Positions 19,867 through 29,371 of a DNA stretch of 64,000 nt are shown piece by piece. The stretch is taken from positions 1 to 64,000 of the forward strand of contig JAJZWA010000010.1 of NCBI GenBank assembly GCA_021846965.1, in the 5' to 3' direction. Under the pieces are notes generated by a model. That model was not told the origin of the DNA. It saw only the letters and a program-made list of their open reading frames with translations, and did no database searches. Made by a program: the position numbers and the translations under genes. This stretch comes from Pseudomonadota bacterium. Lineage in GTDB: Bacteria; Pseudomonadota; Gammaproteobacteria; Burkholderiales; Burkholderiaceae_C. Every line of letters begins with the position of its first letter. Position 1 is the stretch's first letter.

Positions 19867-20424
19867 ATGATCACCGTATTGCTGGCGCTGGGCCTGTTCA
19901 TCGTGTTGATGCAGATCGGGCTGATGAGCCTGGTGCGCCGCCTGGCGCAGCAGCTCGAGCTCGAACGCTCTCGCATCGACAAGCTCGAGCGGGTGCGCCT
20001 GGGCCGCCGGCCCGAGGCTGCCGACACCGGGGATTTCGCCTCCACGCTGGGCGGCGAGCCCACGCGGCCGGCGCCCGTGCCGATGGTCGCGGCGGCCGCG
20101 CCGCGGCGCGAGCCGGGTTCCGCAGGGGCGGTTGCGGCGGCCTCGCCGGCGCTGGTGCCTTCGAGGCCCGACACGCCCGCGGCTTCCGAGGCCCCCGCCG
20201 CGCCGGCGGGCCCCGTCGCGGCGTCCGCGACCGGCGGCTCGCCGACGCCTGGCGCCGCGGCCCCCGAGCGGGTGGATCCAGCCGAGTTGCGCGGCGAGAT
20301 GCTGGGCCTCATGCGCCAGCTGGTCGACCAGGGCCTGAGCGTGCGCGAGATCGCGGCACGCTGCGGGCTCAGCGAGGCCGAAGCTGAACTGATGCTCAGT
20401 CTGCACGGAGCCGGCCATGCCTGA
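19867..20424 (+). CDS. DUF2802-like protein, N-terminal TM anchor and C-terminal HTH-like segment
   Basis: MITVLLALGLFIVLMQIGLMSL; LRGEMLGLMRQLVDQGLSVREIAARCGLSEAEAELMLSLHG. Confidence 0.75.
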   Translation: MITVLLALGLFIVLMQIGLMSLVRRLAQQLELERSRIDKLERVRLGRRPEAADTGDFASTLGGEPTRPAPVPMVAAAAPRREPGSAGAVAAASPALVPSRPDTPAASEAPAAPAGPVAASATGGSPTPGAAAPERVDPAELRGEMLGLMRQLVDQGLSVREIAARCGLSEAEAELMLSLHGAGHA

Positions 20425-20470
20425 GGCCAGCCCGGCGCCGCGAGCGCCCTGAACCCGCTCGCGCGCCCCC

Positions 20471-21790
20471 ATGGGAACCACCGCCGGCCCCTTGCCACCC
20501 ATGCTGCCGACCCAGGTCGGCAGCGCCGGAGCGTTTCCGGCGCGTCTTGCGCCCCTGGCGGGCAGCCAGAGCGTGCCGCTGGCCCTGCCGCCGGGCGCGC
20601 GGGTGGTGGCCGAGGTGGTGCAGGCACAGACCGACGGGCAGGTGTTGCTGCGCCTGGGGCAGACCTTGCTGGCGGCCACGCTTCCAGGGCAGCACCAGGT
20701 GGGCGAGCAGCTGCCGCTGATCGTGCTCAGTGAGCCGGGGTCGCAGCCCGCCTTGCTGCTGGCTCCGCAGAACGCGGCGCCGGCGACCCAATCGGAGCTG
20801 TCCTCCACGGCCCAGCTGCTGGCGCGCCTGCAGCAGCAGCCGGCGCAGACCGTGCGTGCGGCCGAGCCGCTGTGGCCCCAGCCCACCGGCAGCGCTTCCG
20901 CGGGGCTGGCGCAGGCGCTGGCCGACGGAGTGCGCAACAGCGGGTTGTTCTACGAAAGTCACCTGGCGGCCTGGGTGCAGGGGGATTTGCCGGCACAGGC
21001 CTTGCTGCAGGAGCCCCAGGGCCGCCTTTCCGCGCTGGCCCAGTCCGCGCCGGGCATGCCGCAGGCGGGTGGCGCCGGGGAGGCCCCGGCGGGGGCCCCG
21101 GGGACTGCTCCCGTCCACGTGCCGGGCGCGGGGCCAGGGGCTGCCCCGACGTCGGCGCCGTCCACGGCGGGCGCGGCGGGATCGGCCTTGCCCGGTGCCG
21201 CACAGGGCGCCGATGCCGCCGGCCAGGCCCAGGCCGGCCCCGGCTCGGCGACGGCTTCGAGCCTGGGGGCGATGGCCGCACCGGGCGCGCAGGGCGCGGC
21301 GCTGCCCGCCCATGCGGCGGCCGGACTGTACGCCAGCATGCAGGCGCAGACCGCGGCCGCCCCGGCGCCGGCGCCGGGAGCCACGCTGCAGGCCATGCCC
21401 GCGCAATTGCAGGCCCTGGTGCAGCAGCAACTGGCGACGCTGGCCCAGGGTGCCGTGGTGTGGGCGGGGCAGGCCTGGCCGGGCCAGGAGCTGGAGTGGC
21501 GCATCGAGCCCGACGACTCGCAGGGGCAGCAGCCGGGGGATACGCCGCAGCGCAGCTGGACCTCGGTGCTGCGCCTGGACCTTCCCCACCTGGGGCCGCT
21601 GGTCGCGACCCTGCAGCTGAGCCCGGGCAGCGGCTCGCAGCAGCATCTGCGGGTGCGGGTCGAGCATGCGCGCCAGGCCGGCACGGCCCTGCAGTCCCAG
21701 GGGCTGCAGTTTCGCCAGGCGCTGGAGCAGGCCGGCCTGAGCCTGGACGAGCTGGCCCTGCGCCCGCTGGGAGGGCCCGTGCATGGCTGA
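20471..21790 (+). CDS. fliK: Flagellar hook-length control protein FliK-like
   Basis: Pro/Ala/Gln-rich middle; C-terminal LRLDLPHLGPLVATLQLSPGSGSQQHLRVRVEHARQAGTALQSQGLQFRQALEQAGLSLDELALRPL. Confidence 0.75.
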   Translation: MGTTAGPLPPMLPTQVGSAGAFPARLAPLAGSQSVPLALPPGARVVAEVVQAQTDGQVLLRLGQTLLAATLPGQHQVGEQLPLIVLSEPGSQPALLLAPQNAAPATQSELSSTAQLLARLQQQPAQTVRAAEPLWPQPTGSASAGLAQALADGVRNSGLFYESHLAAWVQGDLPAQALLQEPQGRLSALAQSAPGMPQAGGAGEAPAGAPGTAPVHVPGAGPGAAPTSAPSTAGAAGSALPGAAQGADAAGQAQAGPGSATASSLGAMAAPGAQGAALPAHAAAGLYASMQAQTAAAPAPAPGATLQAMPAQLQALVQQQLATLAQGAVVWAGQAWPGQELEWRIEPDDSQGQQPGDTPQRSWTSVLRLDLPHLGPLVATLQLSPGSGSQQHLRVRVEHARQAGTALQSQGLQFRQALEQAGLSLDELALRPLGGPVHG

Positions 21791-22109
21791 GACCCCCGGG
21801 AACCAGGGCCAGGCGCAGCAGGGCCAGGCGCCGCAGGGTCAGGCGCCGCGCGAGGCCGTTGCGCTGCAGTATCGCAACGACAGCCAGGGCGCCCCGCAGG
21901 TGGTGGCCAAGGGGCGCGGACTGATTGCCGAGGCTATCATTCAACGGGCGCGCGAGGCGGGAGTCTACGTGCACGAATCGCCGCAACTCGTGCAGTTGCT
22001 CATGCAGGTGGACCTGGACGCGCAGATCCCGCCCGCACTGTATGTTGCCGTGGCCGAGTTGCTGGCCTGGTTGTGGCGCCTGGAACACGAAGCGGCGGCG
22101 CCGCGCTGA
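21783..22109 (+). CDS. FlhB C-terminal-like (FhlB/EscU-family) protein lacking NPTH motif
   Basis: AVALQYRNDSQGAPQVVAKGRGLIAEAIIQRAREAGVYVHESPQLVQLLMQVDLDAQIPPALYVAVAELLAWLWRLE; overlaps fliK-like ORF. Confidence 0.9.
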   Translation: MAETPGNQGQAQQGQAPQGQAPREAVALQYRNDSQGAPQVVAKGRGLIAEAIIQRAREAGVYVHESPQLVQLLMQVDLDAQIPPALYVAVAELLAWLWRLEHEAAAPR

Positions 22110-22134
22110 GCCGCATGGGGGGCGAGAAGAGGCG

Positions 22135-23628
22135 ATGAACCAATCGATGTCCGCGGCTTCCGCGGCCGAGCTCGCGCGCTCCGCCTTCCGGCGCCTCGCG
22201 ATGCTGCGCCTGCCTCCCACGCCCGAGAACTATGCACGCATCTGGGCCGAGCTGGCGCAGACCGGCGGCAACGGCCACGCGCTGCCGGACGGGCATGCGC
22301 CCGCGGCCGCCGCTGCCCCGACAGCCGCTCCGACAGCGGTCCCGACAGCGGTCCCGACAGCGGCCCAGGCATCGGCCGCGCAGGGCAGCCTGTCCCCGGC
22401 GCCGGCGGCGCCCGTTTCGGCGGGGGTGTGGCGCCAGATGTGGGAGCAGGGGCTGCACCTGGGCCTGATTCCCGCCAGCAGCGTCGATACCCGGCTGCAG
22501 CAGCGCGCCGCCCAGTTGCTCCAGCTCGCGCAGGGCGCGGCGCAGGCGCAGGTCTTGCTGGGAGACAACCGCGAGCTCTGGCAGCAGTTCGAGCGCGCGC
22601 TGGCGCAGGAGCGCGGCTCGGTGGACGGCATGCTCGAGCTGTTTTCCATGCTGGTCTCGCATGTGAGCGAGGTGTTCGCGGGCGATTCTGCGGCCGCCGC
22701 GGAGTTCGGGACCCTGCAGCAGGTGTGCCGGCGCCCGCTGGACGGCTCGCGCATCGAACTGGCGCGCTCGGTCATGGAGCCCTGGCTGCGCCGCCAGGCG
22801 GCGCTGCAGCGCAGCGCCCTCGAGGCGCGCGCCACGTCGCGCGAGGTGGTGGGGTCGGTGTTGCGCGGCCTCGGGACCTTCCTCGAGCACAACGGGCGCT
22901 TCAACCAGTCCCTGCAGCAGGACCTGGGCAAGCTCGAGAGCGGGCTGGACGAGCAGGCGCTGAAGGCGCTGGCGCAGGAGTTGCTGCAGCGCGGCAGCGA
23001 GCTGCACGAGCATGGCAGCCAACTCGGCCAGAGCCTGCAGCAGGCCCGGCAGCAGGCCGAAATGGCGCTGCACCGCATCCGCCGCCTGGAAAGCGAACTC
23101 GAGCAGGCCAGCCAGCAGTTGCAGCAGGATCCGCTGACCGGCGCGCTGAACCGGCGCGGCCTGGACGTGGCCTTCGTGCGCGACAGCGCGCGCGCCAGCG
23201 AGCAGCAGCGCCCGCTGTCGGTGGCGCTGCTGGACCTGGACCATTTCAAGCAGATCAACGACAGCTACGGGCACGATTTCGGCGACGAGGTGCTGAGGGG
23301 CCTGGTGCAGGTGGCGCGCAAGCTGGTGCGCCCCGGCGACAGCATCGCCCGCATGGGGGGCGAGGAGTTCATGATGCTGTTCCCCGACACCGATGCCGAC
23401 GCCGCGCAGCGCGCCATGGAGCGATTGCTGCAGGGTTTTCGCAACCGGCGGGTCCTGCATCGCAGTACCGGCCAGCGCGTGGAAATGAGTTTCAGCGCCG
23501 GGGTGGCGCAGATCCAGGGTGGCGAGTCCTTCGGAGAGCTCTACGAGCGTGCCGACATGGCCCTGCGCAAGGCCAAGCGGAGCGGGCGCCAGCAGGTCGT
23601 ACTGGCGACTCCAGGCAACGGGGCCTGA
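22135..23628 (+). CDS. GGDEF-domain diguanylate cyclase
   Basis: DPLTGALNRRGLDVAF...LLDLDHFKQINDSYGHDFGDEVLRG...IARMGGEEFMMLFP. Confidence 0.95.
   Translation: MNQSMSAASAAELARSAFRRLAMLRLPPTPENYARIWAELAQTGGNGHALPDGHAPAAAAAPTAAPTAVPTAVPTAAQASAAQGSLSPAPAAPVSAGVWRQMWEQGLHLGLIPASSVDTRLQQRAAQLLQLAQGAAQAQVLLGDNRELWQQFERALAQERGSVDGMLELFSMLVSHVSEVFAGDSAAAAEFGTLQQVCRRPLDGSRIELARSVMEPWLRRQAALQRSALEARATSREVVGSVLRGLGTFLEHNGRFNQSLQQDLGKLESGLDEQALKALAQELLQRGSELHEHGSQLGQSLQQARQQAEMALHRIRRLESELEQASQQLQQDPLTGALNRRGLDVAFVRDSARASEQQRPLSVALLDLDHFKQINDSYGHDFGDEVLRGLVQVARKLVRPGDSIARMGGEEFMMLFPDTDADAAQRAMERLLQGFRNRRVLHRSTGQRVEMSFSAGVAQIQGGESFGELYERADMALRKAKRSGRQQVVLATPGNGA
22318..22365. repeat. 12-bp coding tandem repeat (ccgacagcggtc-like, 4 copies)
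   Basis: Encodes PTAAPTAVPTAVPTA linker of the GGDEF protein. Confidence 0.8.
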
Positions 23629-23633
23629 AGCTG

Positions 23634-23651
23634 CGGCGCCACGTGGCGCCG
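23634..23651. promoter_or_regulatory. 18-bp perfect palindrome CGGCGCCACGTGGCGCCG between two GGDEF genes
   Basis: Read directly; lies after the first GGDEF stop and before the HDOD-GGDEF start. Confidence 0.6.
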
Positions 23652-23709
23652 ACACCGCGCTTGTTCAGGTTGCCGCTGGGATCGGCGAGACTTACCATGG
23701 CTCGCACTT

Positions 23710-25587
23710 ATGCTCGAGCTCCAGGACATCCCCGCGCGTAATGCCAGGATTCTCGCTACCTTGCGGGACAGCCGGGAGCCGCTTCCCTCGCCGAACGCGG
23801 TGGCGCTGGAGCTGATGCGCCTGGTCGAGCGGCGCGATGTGGGCGTGTTCGAGGTCTGTCGCGTCGCCAAGGGCGACCCGGTGCTGGTGGGCAAGGCCGT
23901 GCGCCTGGCCAACTCGGCCCTGTACGCGGGACTGCGCCCGACCGCTGCGCTGGAGGATGCGGTGATGCGCATCGGCGTGGCCGCGCTGGCCCGGCTGGCG
24001 GTGGGGCTGAGCCTGGTGCACAGTCACGGCGCCCGCCTGGGCGGGCTCGAACTCGAGCCCTACTGGCGGCGTTCGCTGGCGCGCGCGTTGCTGTTGCAGC
24101 AGCTGGCGCGCAGGCGCCACGCCTTGCCGGTCTCGGAGGCTTTCAGCCTGGGCCTGCTGGCCGAGATCGGGCAATTGGGCATGCTGGCGGCCCTGGGCGC
24201 GCAGGCCCTGGGGGATGCCCAGGCCGAGCAGGACCTGCCGGGCTGGCAGAGCCGCCGCTGGGGCTTCGACCAGAGCGAGGCCAGCGCCGCCTTGCTGCAG
24301 GCCTGGAATTTCCCGCAACGCCTGTGGCTGGCCCTGCTGCCGCTGGCGCAGGCGCAGGAGGCCCAGGCCGAGCTGACGGCCATGGTGGGGGTCTGTCGCG
24401 GCCTGGCCGCGGCGCTCGAGGGGCAGCGCCGCCTGGAAGACCTGCCCGACCTCTGGATGGCCGCACTGCGTCTCGGCCTGGACGAGGCGGTATTGCTGGG
24501 TCTGCTCGACCAGGTTCGGGCGGATTTCGCGGAACTGGCGGGGGTGCTGGACCTGCCCGTTTCGCAGCGGCACGCGCAGGAGGAATTCCAGCGCCTGCGC
24601 GCATCCCTGTCCAAGGCCTCGCCGCAGGACACGGCGCAGGCGGCCACCGTACTCCTGGCCGGAGCCTTGCCCTGCGGTCGAGCGGACCTGGTGGAGGCGC
24701 TGCGTGACGATGGCTTCCAGGTGCTGCTCGAGCCGGAGCTGGAAGCCGGCTTCGAGCGTGCGCGCAGCAGCCTGCCCGAGGCCGTGGTGCTCGATGCCGA
24801 CCAGCTTCCCGAGGAAGCCGTGGAGCTCTGCCGGCAACTGCGCGAGCACGACAGCGCACGCCTGTACCTGCTGCTGCTCGGCGACAGCCTGGATGCCGAC
24901 GGGCTGCTGCAAGCGCTGCGCGCAGGGGCCAACGATGTGTTGCCGGGCTCGGCACCGGCGGCCATGGTGGCCGCCAAGTTGCACCCCGGGGTGCGCGTGG
25001 TGCGCATGATCAGCGCCCTCGAGCGTGAACGAGCCCAGGCGCATGGACGCCAGCGCGAGCTGGCGGCGCTCAATGCGCGCCTGCGCGAGGCCGCCTACAG
25101 CGACGAGCTCACCGGCCTGCCCAACCGCCGCGCGCTGGATGAATTCCTGGCGCGGGCCTGGGAGGATGCGCTGGCCCACGGTACTCCGCTGAGCTGCGTG
25201 CTGCTCGACCTCGATCACTTCAAGCTGGTCAACGACACCCATGGCCATGAGGTCGGTGATCGCGTGTTGCGCGCCGTGGCCCATACCCTGCAGCGCCACA
25301 GCCGCAGCGACGATCTGCTGGCGCGCTGGGGAGGCGAGGAACTGGTGCTGGCCTGCCCCGGCGTTCAGCCGGAGATGGCCGCGGTGCTGGCCGAGCGCAT
25401 GCGTGCCGCGGTGCAGGCCATGCAGGAGGGGCTTCCGCAAGTCACCCTGTCCGCGGGAGTGGCGCAGGCCTCGGCGAGCGACGCCGACGCGGTGGCCGGG
25501 ATGCTGCGGGCCGCCGATCGCGCCTTGCTGCAGGCCAAGCGCGAGGGGCGCAACCGCATCGTCGTCGACTCCGCGACGCCCCCGTAG
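23710..25587 (+). CDS. HDOD + receiver-like + GGDEF protein
   Basis: N-terminal HDOD (LPSPNAVALELMRLVERRDVGVFEVCRVAKGDPVLVGKAVRLANSALY); REC-like middle; DELTGLPNRRALDEFLA...LARWGGEELVLACP. Confidence 0.9.
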   Translation: MLELQDIPARNARILATLRDSREPLPSPNAVALELMRLVERRDVGVFEVCRVAKGDPVLVGKAVRLANSALYAGLRPTAALEDAVMRIGVAALARLAVGLSLVHSHGARLGGLELEPYWRRSLARALLLQQLARRRHALPVSEAFSLGLLAEIGQLGMLAALGAQALGDAQAEQDLPGWQSRRWGFDQSEASAALLQAWNFPQRLWLALLPLAQAQEAQAELTAMVGVCRGLAAALEGQRRLEDLPDLWMAALRLGLDEAVLLGLLDQVRADFAELAGVLDLPVSQRHAQEEFQRLRASLSKASPQDTAQAATVLLAGALPCGRADLVEALRDDGFQVLLEPELEAGFERARSSLPEAVVLDADQLPEEAVELCRQLREHDSARLYLLLLGDSLDADGLLQALRAGANDVLPGSAPAAMVAAKLHPGVRVVRMISALERERAQAHGRQRELAALNARLREAAYSDELTGLPNRRALDEFLARAWEDALAHGTPLSCVLLDLDHFKLVNDTHGHEVGDRVLRAVAHTLQRHSRSDDLLARWGGEELVLACPGVQPEMAAVLAERMRAAVQAMQEGLPQVTLSAGVAQASASDADAVAGMLRAADRALLQAKREGRNRIVVDSATPP

Positions 25588-25609
25588 TCCGCGTCCGCGG
25601 AGGGCGCGC

Positions 25610-26011
25610 TCAGCGTTCCTGGTGGCGCTGGGCCTGCAGATCGAGCACGTAGAGGGCGCGGCCGGCGTCGTGTTCGCGCGCGCCGCCGCGACAGGACACC
25701 ACGCTGCAGGTCTGCCACGCACCTCCCAGGGCGGCGCCGGGTTCCCGGTTCAGGGAGACGATGCGACCGATGGGCAGCGCCTGGTCGTACAGCAGGCGCA
25801 GCACGCCGTCGGATTCGCCCACCAGCAAGGCGCGACCTTCGGGCCCGCCGCCACCGGCGCCCTGACGCAGGTGCACCGCGCGGGCTCCGTAGCTTCCGCG
25901 CTTGTCCACGCGAAGGGTCTCGGTGGCCTCCAGCAGCTTGCGCACCTCGGGGGCTTCCCAGTCGACATGGGTCATGTTGCCCAAGGTCGGGTCCTTGTCG
26001 CTGCGGTTCAT
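25610..26011 (-). CDS. Hypothetical protein, last gene of che operon
   Basis: 133-aa ORF MNRSDKDPTLGNMTHVDWEAPEVRKLLEATETLRVDKRG; co-oriented with upstream che genes. Confidence 0.6.
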   Translation of the reverse strand: MNRSDKDPTLGNMTHVDWEAPEVRKLLEATETLRVDKRGSYGARAVHLRQGAGGGGPEGRALLVGESDGVLRLLYDQALPIGRIVSLNREPGAALGGAWQTCSVVSCRGGAREHDAGRALYVLDLQAQRHQER

Positions 26012-26034
26012 GGGCGCGGCTCCCGCTGGGGGTT

Positions 26035-26811
26035 TCAGTCCAGGTAGGCGATGAACACGCCCTGGTCCTGCGCCCCGCGCTGCCCCGGGCGACACATGCG
26101 GACCTTGTAGGCGCGCGGGGCCTGGTCGGGGCGATCGCTGTGGCGCACCTGCACGAGGGTGGAGGCTTCCAGCATGCGCTCGAGGGACACGGTCAGCTCG
26201 CGCGCGGATTCGCCTTCACGCAGCAGCGCGGCATCGATCCATTCGGCCGAGCCCTCGAGGCGCAATTGCAATCCCATGGGTTCGCGCTGCAGCCAAAGGG
26301 CCTCGAGAAGCTGATTCACCCGACGCGCCGCGTAGCTCCAGGAACCCCGCCCGGGCTTCAGGGCGTCGAGCACCGGGCCGCGCTGGCCCTGGTTGGCCAG
26401 GTCGATGAGCCGTGCCAGTTCCTGGTGCCAGTGGTCGTGCCACATGCGCAGGTCGTCCAGCGTATCGGCCATGCCGGGCAGGTCGACGAAGCGCAGCCAG
26501 ACGCCCACGTCGCAGGCGAAGGAGCCGGCCGCCTGGCTGGGGTCCCCGTAGTCGGTGATGCCGTCGATGATCTCCTGCAGATGGCGCTTGGCGCGCAGGC
26601 GCTCGCGCGCCCACATCTCGGCGACCTCGTAGTAGCTCTTGCCCTGCTGGTCGCCGATCATGGGCAGCATGATCGTGCGCCGGTCGATGCCCCCGGCGTC
26701 CGCGAAGCCGCTTCGGTCCACCGTGGGCCGGTGGAACAGGCCCCGCAGGCGGGCCAGCAGGCCGCCGAGCAGGGAGGGGCGGGTCGGAGCGGAAGGGGCG
26801 GGGCGGCTCAT
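26035..26811 (-). CDS. Hypothetical protein with CZB-like segment
   Basis: FACDVGVWLRFVDLPGMADTLDDLRMWHDHWHQELARL resembles the CxxGxW...HxxxH core of chemoreceptor zinc-binding domains. Confidence 0.55.
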   Translation of the reverse strand: MSRPAPSAPTRPSLLGGLLARLRGLFHRPTVDRSGFADAGGIDRRTIMLPMIGDQQGKSYYEVAEMWARERLRAKRHLQEIIDGITDYGDPSQAAGSFACDVGVWLRFVDLPGMADTLDDLRMWHDHWHQELARLIDLANQGQRGPVLDALKPGRGSWSYAARRVNQLLEALWLQREPMGLQLRLEGSAEWIDAALLREGESARELTVSLERMLEASTLVQVRHSDRPDQAPRAYKVRMCRPGQRGAQDQGVFIAYLD

Positions 26812-26862
26812 GGCACAAGCATACGCAATCCCGAAGGCTTTGCGAACGCGGCCGGCGCGGGC

Positions 26863-28359
26863 TCAGCGAAAACCCAGGCGCACCGCTCCCCAATGCCGCG
26901 AGCCGAGGCGCACCGGGCGCGAAAGCTCGCGCATGATTTCCCCGGTATCCCGGGCGTAGACCTGCAGCAGGACCTCGCTGGTATTGCGGGCCGAGGCCAG
27001 ACCCACCGGGTCGTTGAACAGGCGCCTGGAGCGATTGCCGGCCAGGTCGCGCTGGGGATCGCCGGTCAAGGGCTGGTCGAACTTCGAATTGTGCGCTGCC
27101 GCATAGCCATTGCGGTCGACCAGCAGCACGAACACGTATTGCTCGGAAAGCGCGACGTAGCGATCCTCGATGGGCTGGATCTCCCGCTTGAACCAGTCGG
27201 TGAATCGGGTGTTGTATTTTTGCGGATCGGTGCCCGCGACGGGCTGGTACTGCTCGTCGAACAGATCGCCTTCGGAGATCTCCCCGCGCTGCACGGCCTG
27301 CGCCAGGCGTTGCTCGAATTCGGCGGTGACCTGTTCGAGCGCGCCGATCACGCGGCTGGTCGGCGAGTTGGTGCGGAACTGGGTGGCCGAGCTGAACAGG
27401 CGCTGGCTCTTGTCCAGCGCCAGGTCCAGCGCCTCGGCGATGCGCGCGCCGCGCTCGACCGCGGATTTCGCGTCATCGCGCACGCGTTGCGCCATGGACT
27501 GGAAATGCGCATCCACCGTATGCAACTGTTCGGACTGCGCCGAGAGCTGGGCCGTGGCCTCGCTGCTCTGGCGCGCCACCTGGCTGACGCCGCCGGCGAT
27601 GTCGTGGAAGTGCTCGGCGATCTCGTGCACCCGGCCCTGGCTGGCGTCCATGCGGGAGGAGAAGTCCTCGGTGCCGCGGCCCACGGTATGCAGGGCCTTG
27701 TCGATGGCCGACACCGATTCGCCGATGCGCGCCACCGATTTCTCGGAGGTTTGCGCCAGCTTGCGGATCTCCTCGGCGACGACGGCGAAGCCGCGCCCGG
27801 CGTCGCCGACCCGCGCGGCCTCGATGGCCGCGTTCAGGGCGAGCAGGTTGGTGCGCTGCGCGATGTCGCGGATCACCGCCATATGCTGCACGATCTCGCT
27901 GAACTGCTTGCGCAGCTTGTCGACCTCGGAGCGGTTGTGGGCGTTCTGCGCCACCAGTTCGCCGAACAGCTCGCGCATGGACTGGGTCTTGCGCGCGCCA
28001 TCCGCGGCGAGCGTGTCGATGCGCCCGGATTCGGCGTCGACCTCGTGCAGCTTGCCCAGCAGGTCCTCGGTGCCGCGCACGATCTGGCCGAAGCCGTCGC
28101 CGACCTCCGCCAGCTGCGCGGTGTGCTGCTGCGCCTGTTGCTGGCTCTCGCTGAGGGCCCCGCGGGAGTCGAAGCGCACGCGCGCGATGGCGTAGGCCAC
28201 CTCGGTGGCCCCATCCGTGACCACGTCGACGAAATCGCGTTGCAGCTCGACCAGCTGGCGTTCGGCGGGAGCGAGCCCGCCCAGCGCCGGCTCGCGCAGG
28301 TCCAGAGGGCGCCTGCCCAGCCAGGCTTGCAGTTCCGAGTCCGGGACGGGAGCGTTCAT
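26863..28359 (-). CDS. Soluble methyl-accepting chemotaxis protein with C-terminal sensor region
   Basis: [38 protein letters not shown]; no obvious TM; C-terminal [22 protein letters not shown]...[16 protein letters not shown]. Confidence 0.92.
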   Translation of the reverse strand: MNAPVPDSELQAWLGRRPLDLREPALGGLAPAERQLVELQRDFVDVVTDGATEVAYAIARVRFDSRGALSESQQQAQQHTAQLAEVGDGFGQIVRGTEDLLGKLHEVDAESGRIDTLAADGARKTQSMRELFGELVAQNAHNRSEVDKLRKQFSEIVQHMAVIRDIAQRTNLLALNAAIEAARVGDAGRGFAVVAEEIRKLAQTSEKSVARIGESVSAIDKALHTVGRGTEDFSSRMDASQGRVHEIAEHFHDIAGGVSQVARQSSEATAQLSAQSEQLHTVDAHFQSMAQRVRDDAKSAVERGARIAEALDLALDKSQRLFSSATQFRTNSPTSRVIGALEQVTAEFEQRLAQAVQRGEISEGDLFDEQYQPVAGTDPQKYNTRFTDWFKREIQPIEDRYVALSEQYVFVLLVDRNGYAAAHNSKFDQPLTGDPQRDLAGNRSRRLFNDPVGLASARNTSEVLLQVYARDTGEIMRELSRPVRLGSRHWGAVRLGFR

Positions 28360-28386
28360 GACGTACCTTTCGGGAACCGGGGGCGC

Positions 28387-29352
28387 TCAGTCGCGATTGG
28401 CGGCGACGGCCACCGCCTTGCGGATCGCCGAGCCGAGTTCCTCGGCGGCGAACTTGGCGACGTAGCCCTCGGCACCGACGTTGCGCGCATGGTCCTCGTT
28501 GGCCTGGCCGGTCAGCGAGGAGTGGATGACCACCGGAACGTGACGCAGGCGCTCGTCCTGCTTGATCTGGCGCGTCAGGGTGAAGCCGTCCATCTCGGGC
28601 ATCTCCAGGTCGCTAAGCACCACGGCGACCTTGTCGGTGACCGGCTTGCCCTCGACCTGGGCTTCGTGCGCCAGCGCGCGCAGGCGCTCCCAGGCCTCCT
28701 TGCCGGTCTTGGTCATGATGTAGGGAGCGTTCAGCGCCTGCAGCACCTTTTCGATCTGGCTGCGCGCGACGAAGGAGTCGTCGGCCGCCAGCACGACCGA
28801 GCCTGGCGGCAGGTCCAGGCGCGCGCCCACGCGGGCGGCGTCGACCTCGGCCACGCGCGAGGGCAGGACGTCGCGCAGCACCTTCTCGACGTCGAGCACC
28901 AGGGCCAGGCGGCTCTTGTCGGTTTCGGTGTCCAGGCGGGCGATGCTGGTGACCATGCCGCCCACGGCGTTGGCTTCGGCCGACAGCACGCGGCTCCATT
29001 CCAGGCGCGTGATCTCCTCGACCTCCTCGACCGCGAAACCCTGCACAGAGCGCTCATATTCGGTGACGATGAGAATGCTCAGGCCCTTGGGCTTGCATCC
29101 CACCACCGCCGGCAGATCGATCACCGGCACGATCTGACCGCGGATGTTGGCCACCCCCAGCACATGCTGGGGCGCTCCCGGCATCGCGGTGACGGTGGGC
29201 ATCACCAGGGCCTCGCGGACCTTGAACACGTTGATGCCGAAGATCTCGCGGCGTCCGCCAGGGTCCTGCCCGAGGCGGAACAGCAGCAGCTCGAACTTGT
29301 TGGTACCGGCCAGGCGGGAACGTTCGTCGACTTCCTGCAGCACACTGGTCAT
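28387..29352 (-). CDS. cheV: CheV-type coupling protein (CheW-REC)
   Basis: KFELLLFRLG...FGINVFKVREAL...GVANIRGQIVPVIDL; C-terminal receiver VLAADDSFVARSQIEKVL...VVLSDLEMPEMDGFTLTRQI. Confidence 0.95.
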   Translation of the reverse strand: MTSVLQEVDERSRLAGTNKFELLLFRLGQDPGGRREIFGINVFKVREALVMPTVTAMPGAPQHVLGVANIRGQIVPVIDLPAVVGCKPKGLSILIVTEYERSVQGFAVEEVEEITRLEWSRVLSAEANAVGGMVTSIARLDTETDKSRLALVLDVEKVLRDVLPSRVAEVDAARVGARLDLPPGSVVLAADDSFVARSQIEKVLQALNAPYIMTKTGKEAWERLRALAHEAQVEGKPVTDKVAVVLSDLEMPEMDGFTLTRQIKQDERLRHVPVVIHSSLTGQANEDHARNVGAEGYVAKFAAEELGSAIRKAVAVAANRD

Positions 29353-29371
29353 GATGGATTCTCCGTGGGGA

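Noticed and set aside
25610-26011. PilZ domain in the terminal che-operon hypothetical
   Set aside because: No convincing RxxxR plus D/NxSxxG pair; left as hypothetical
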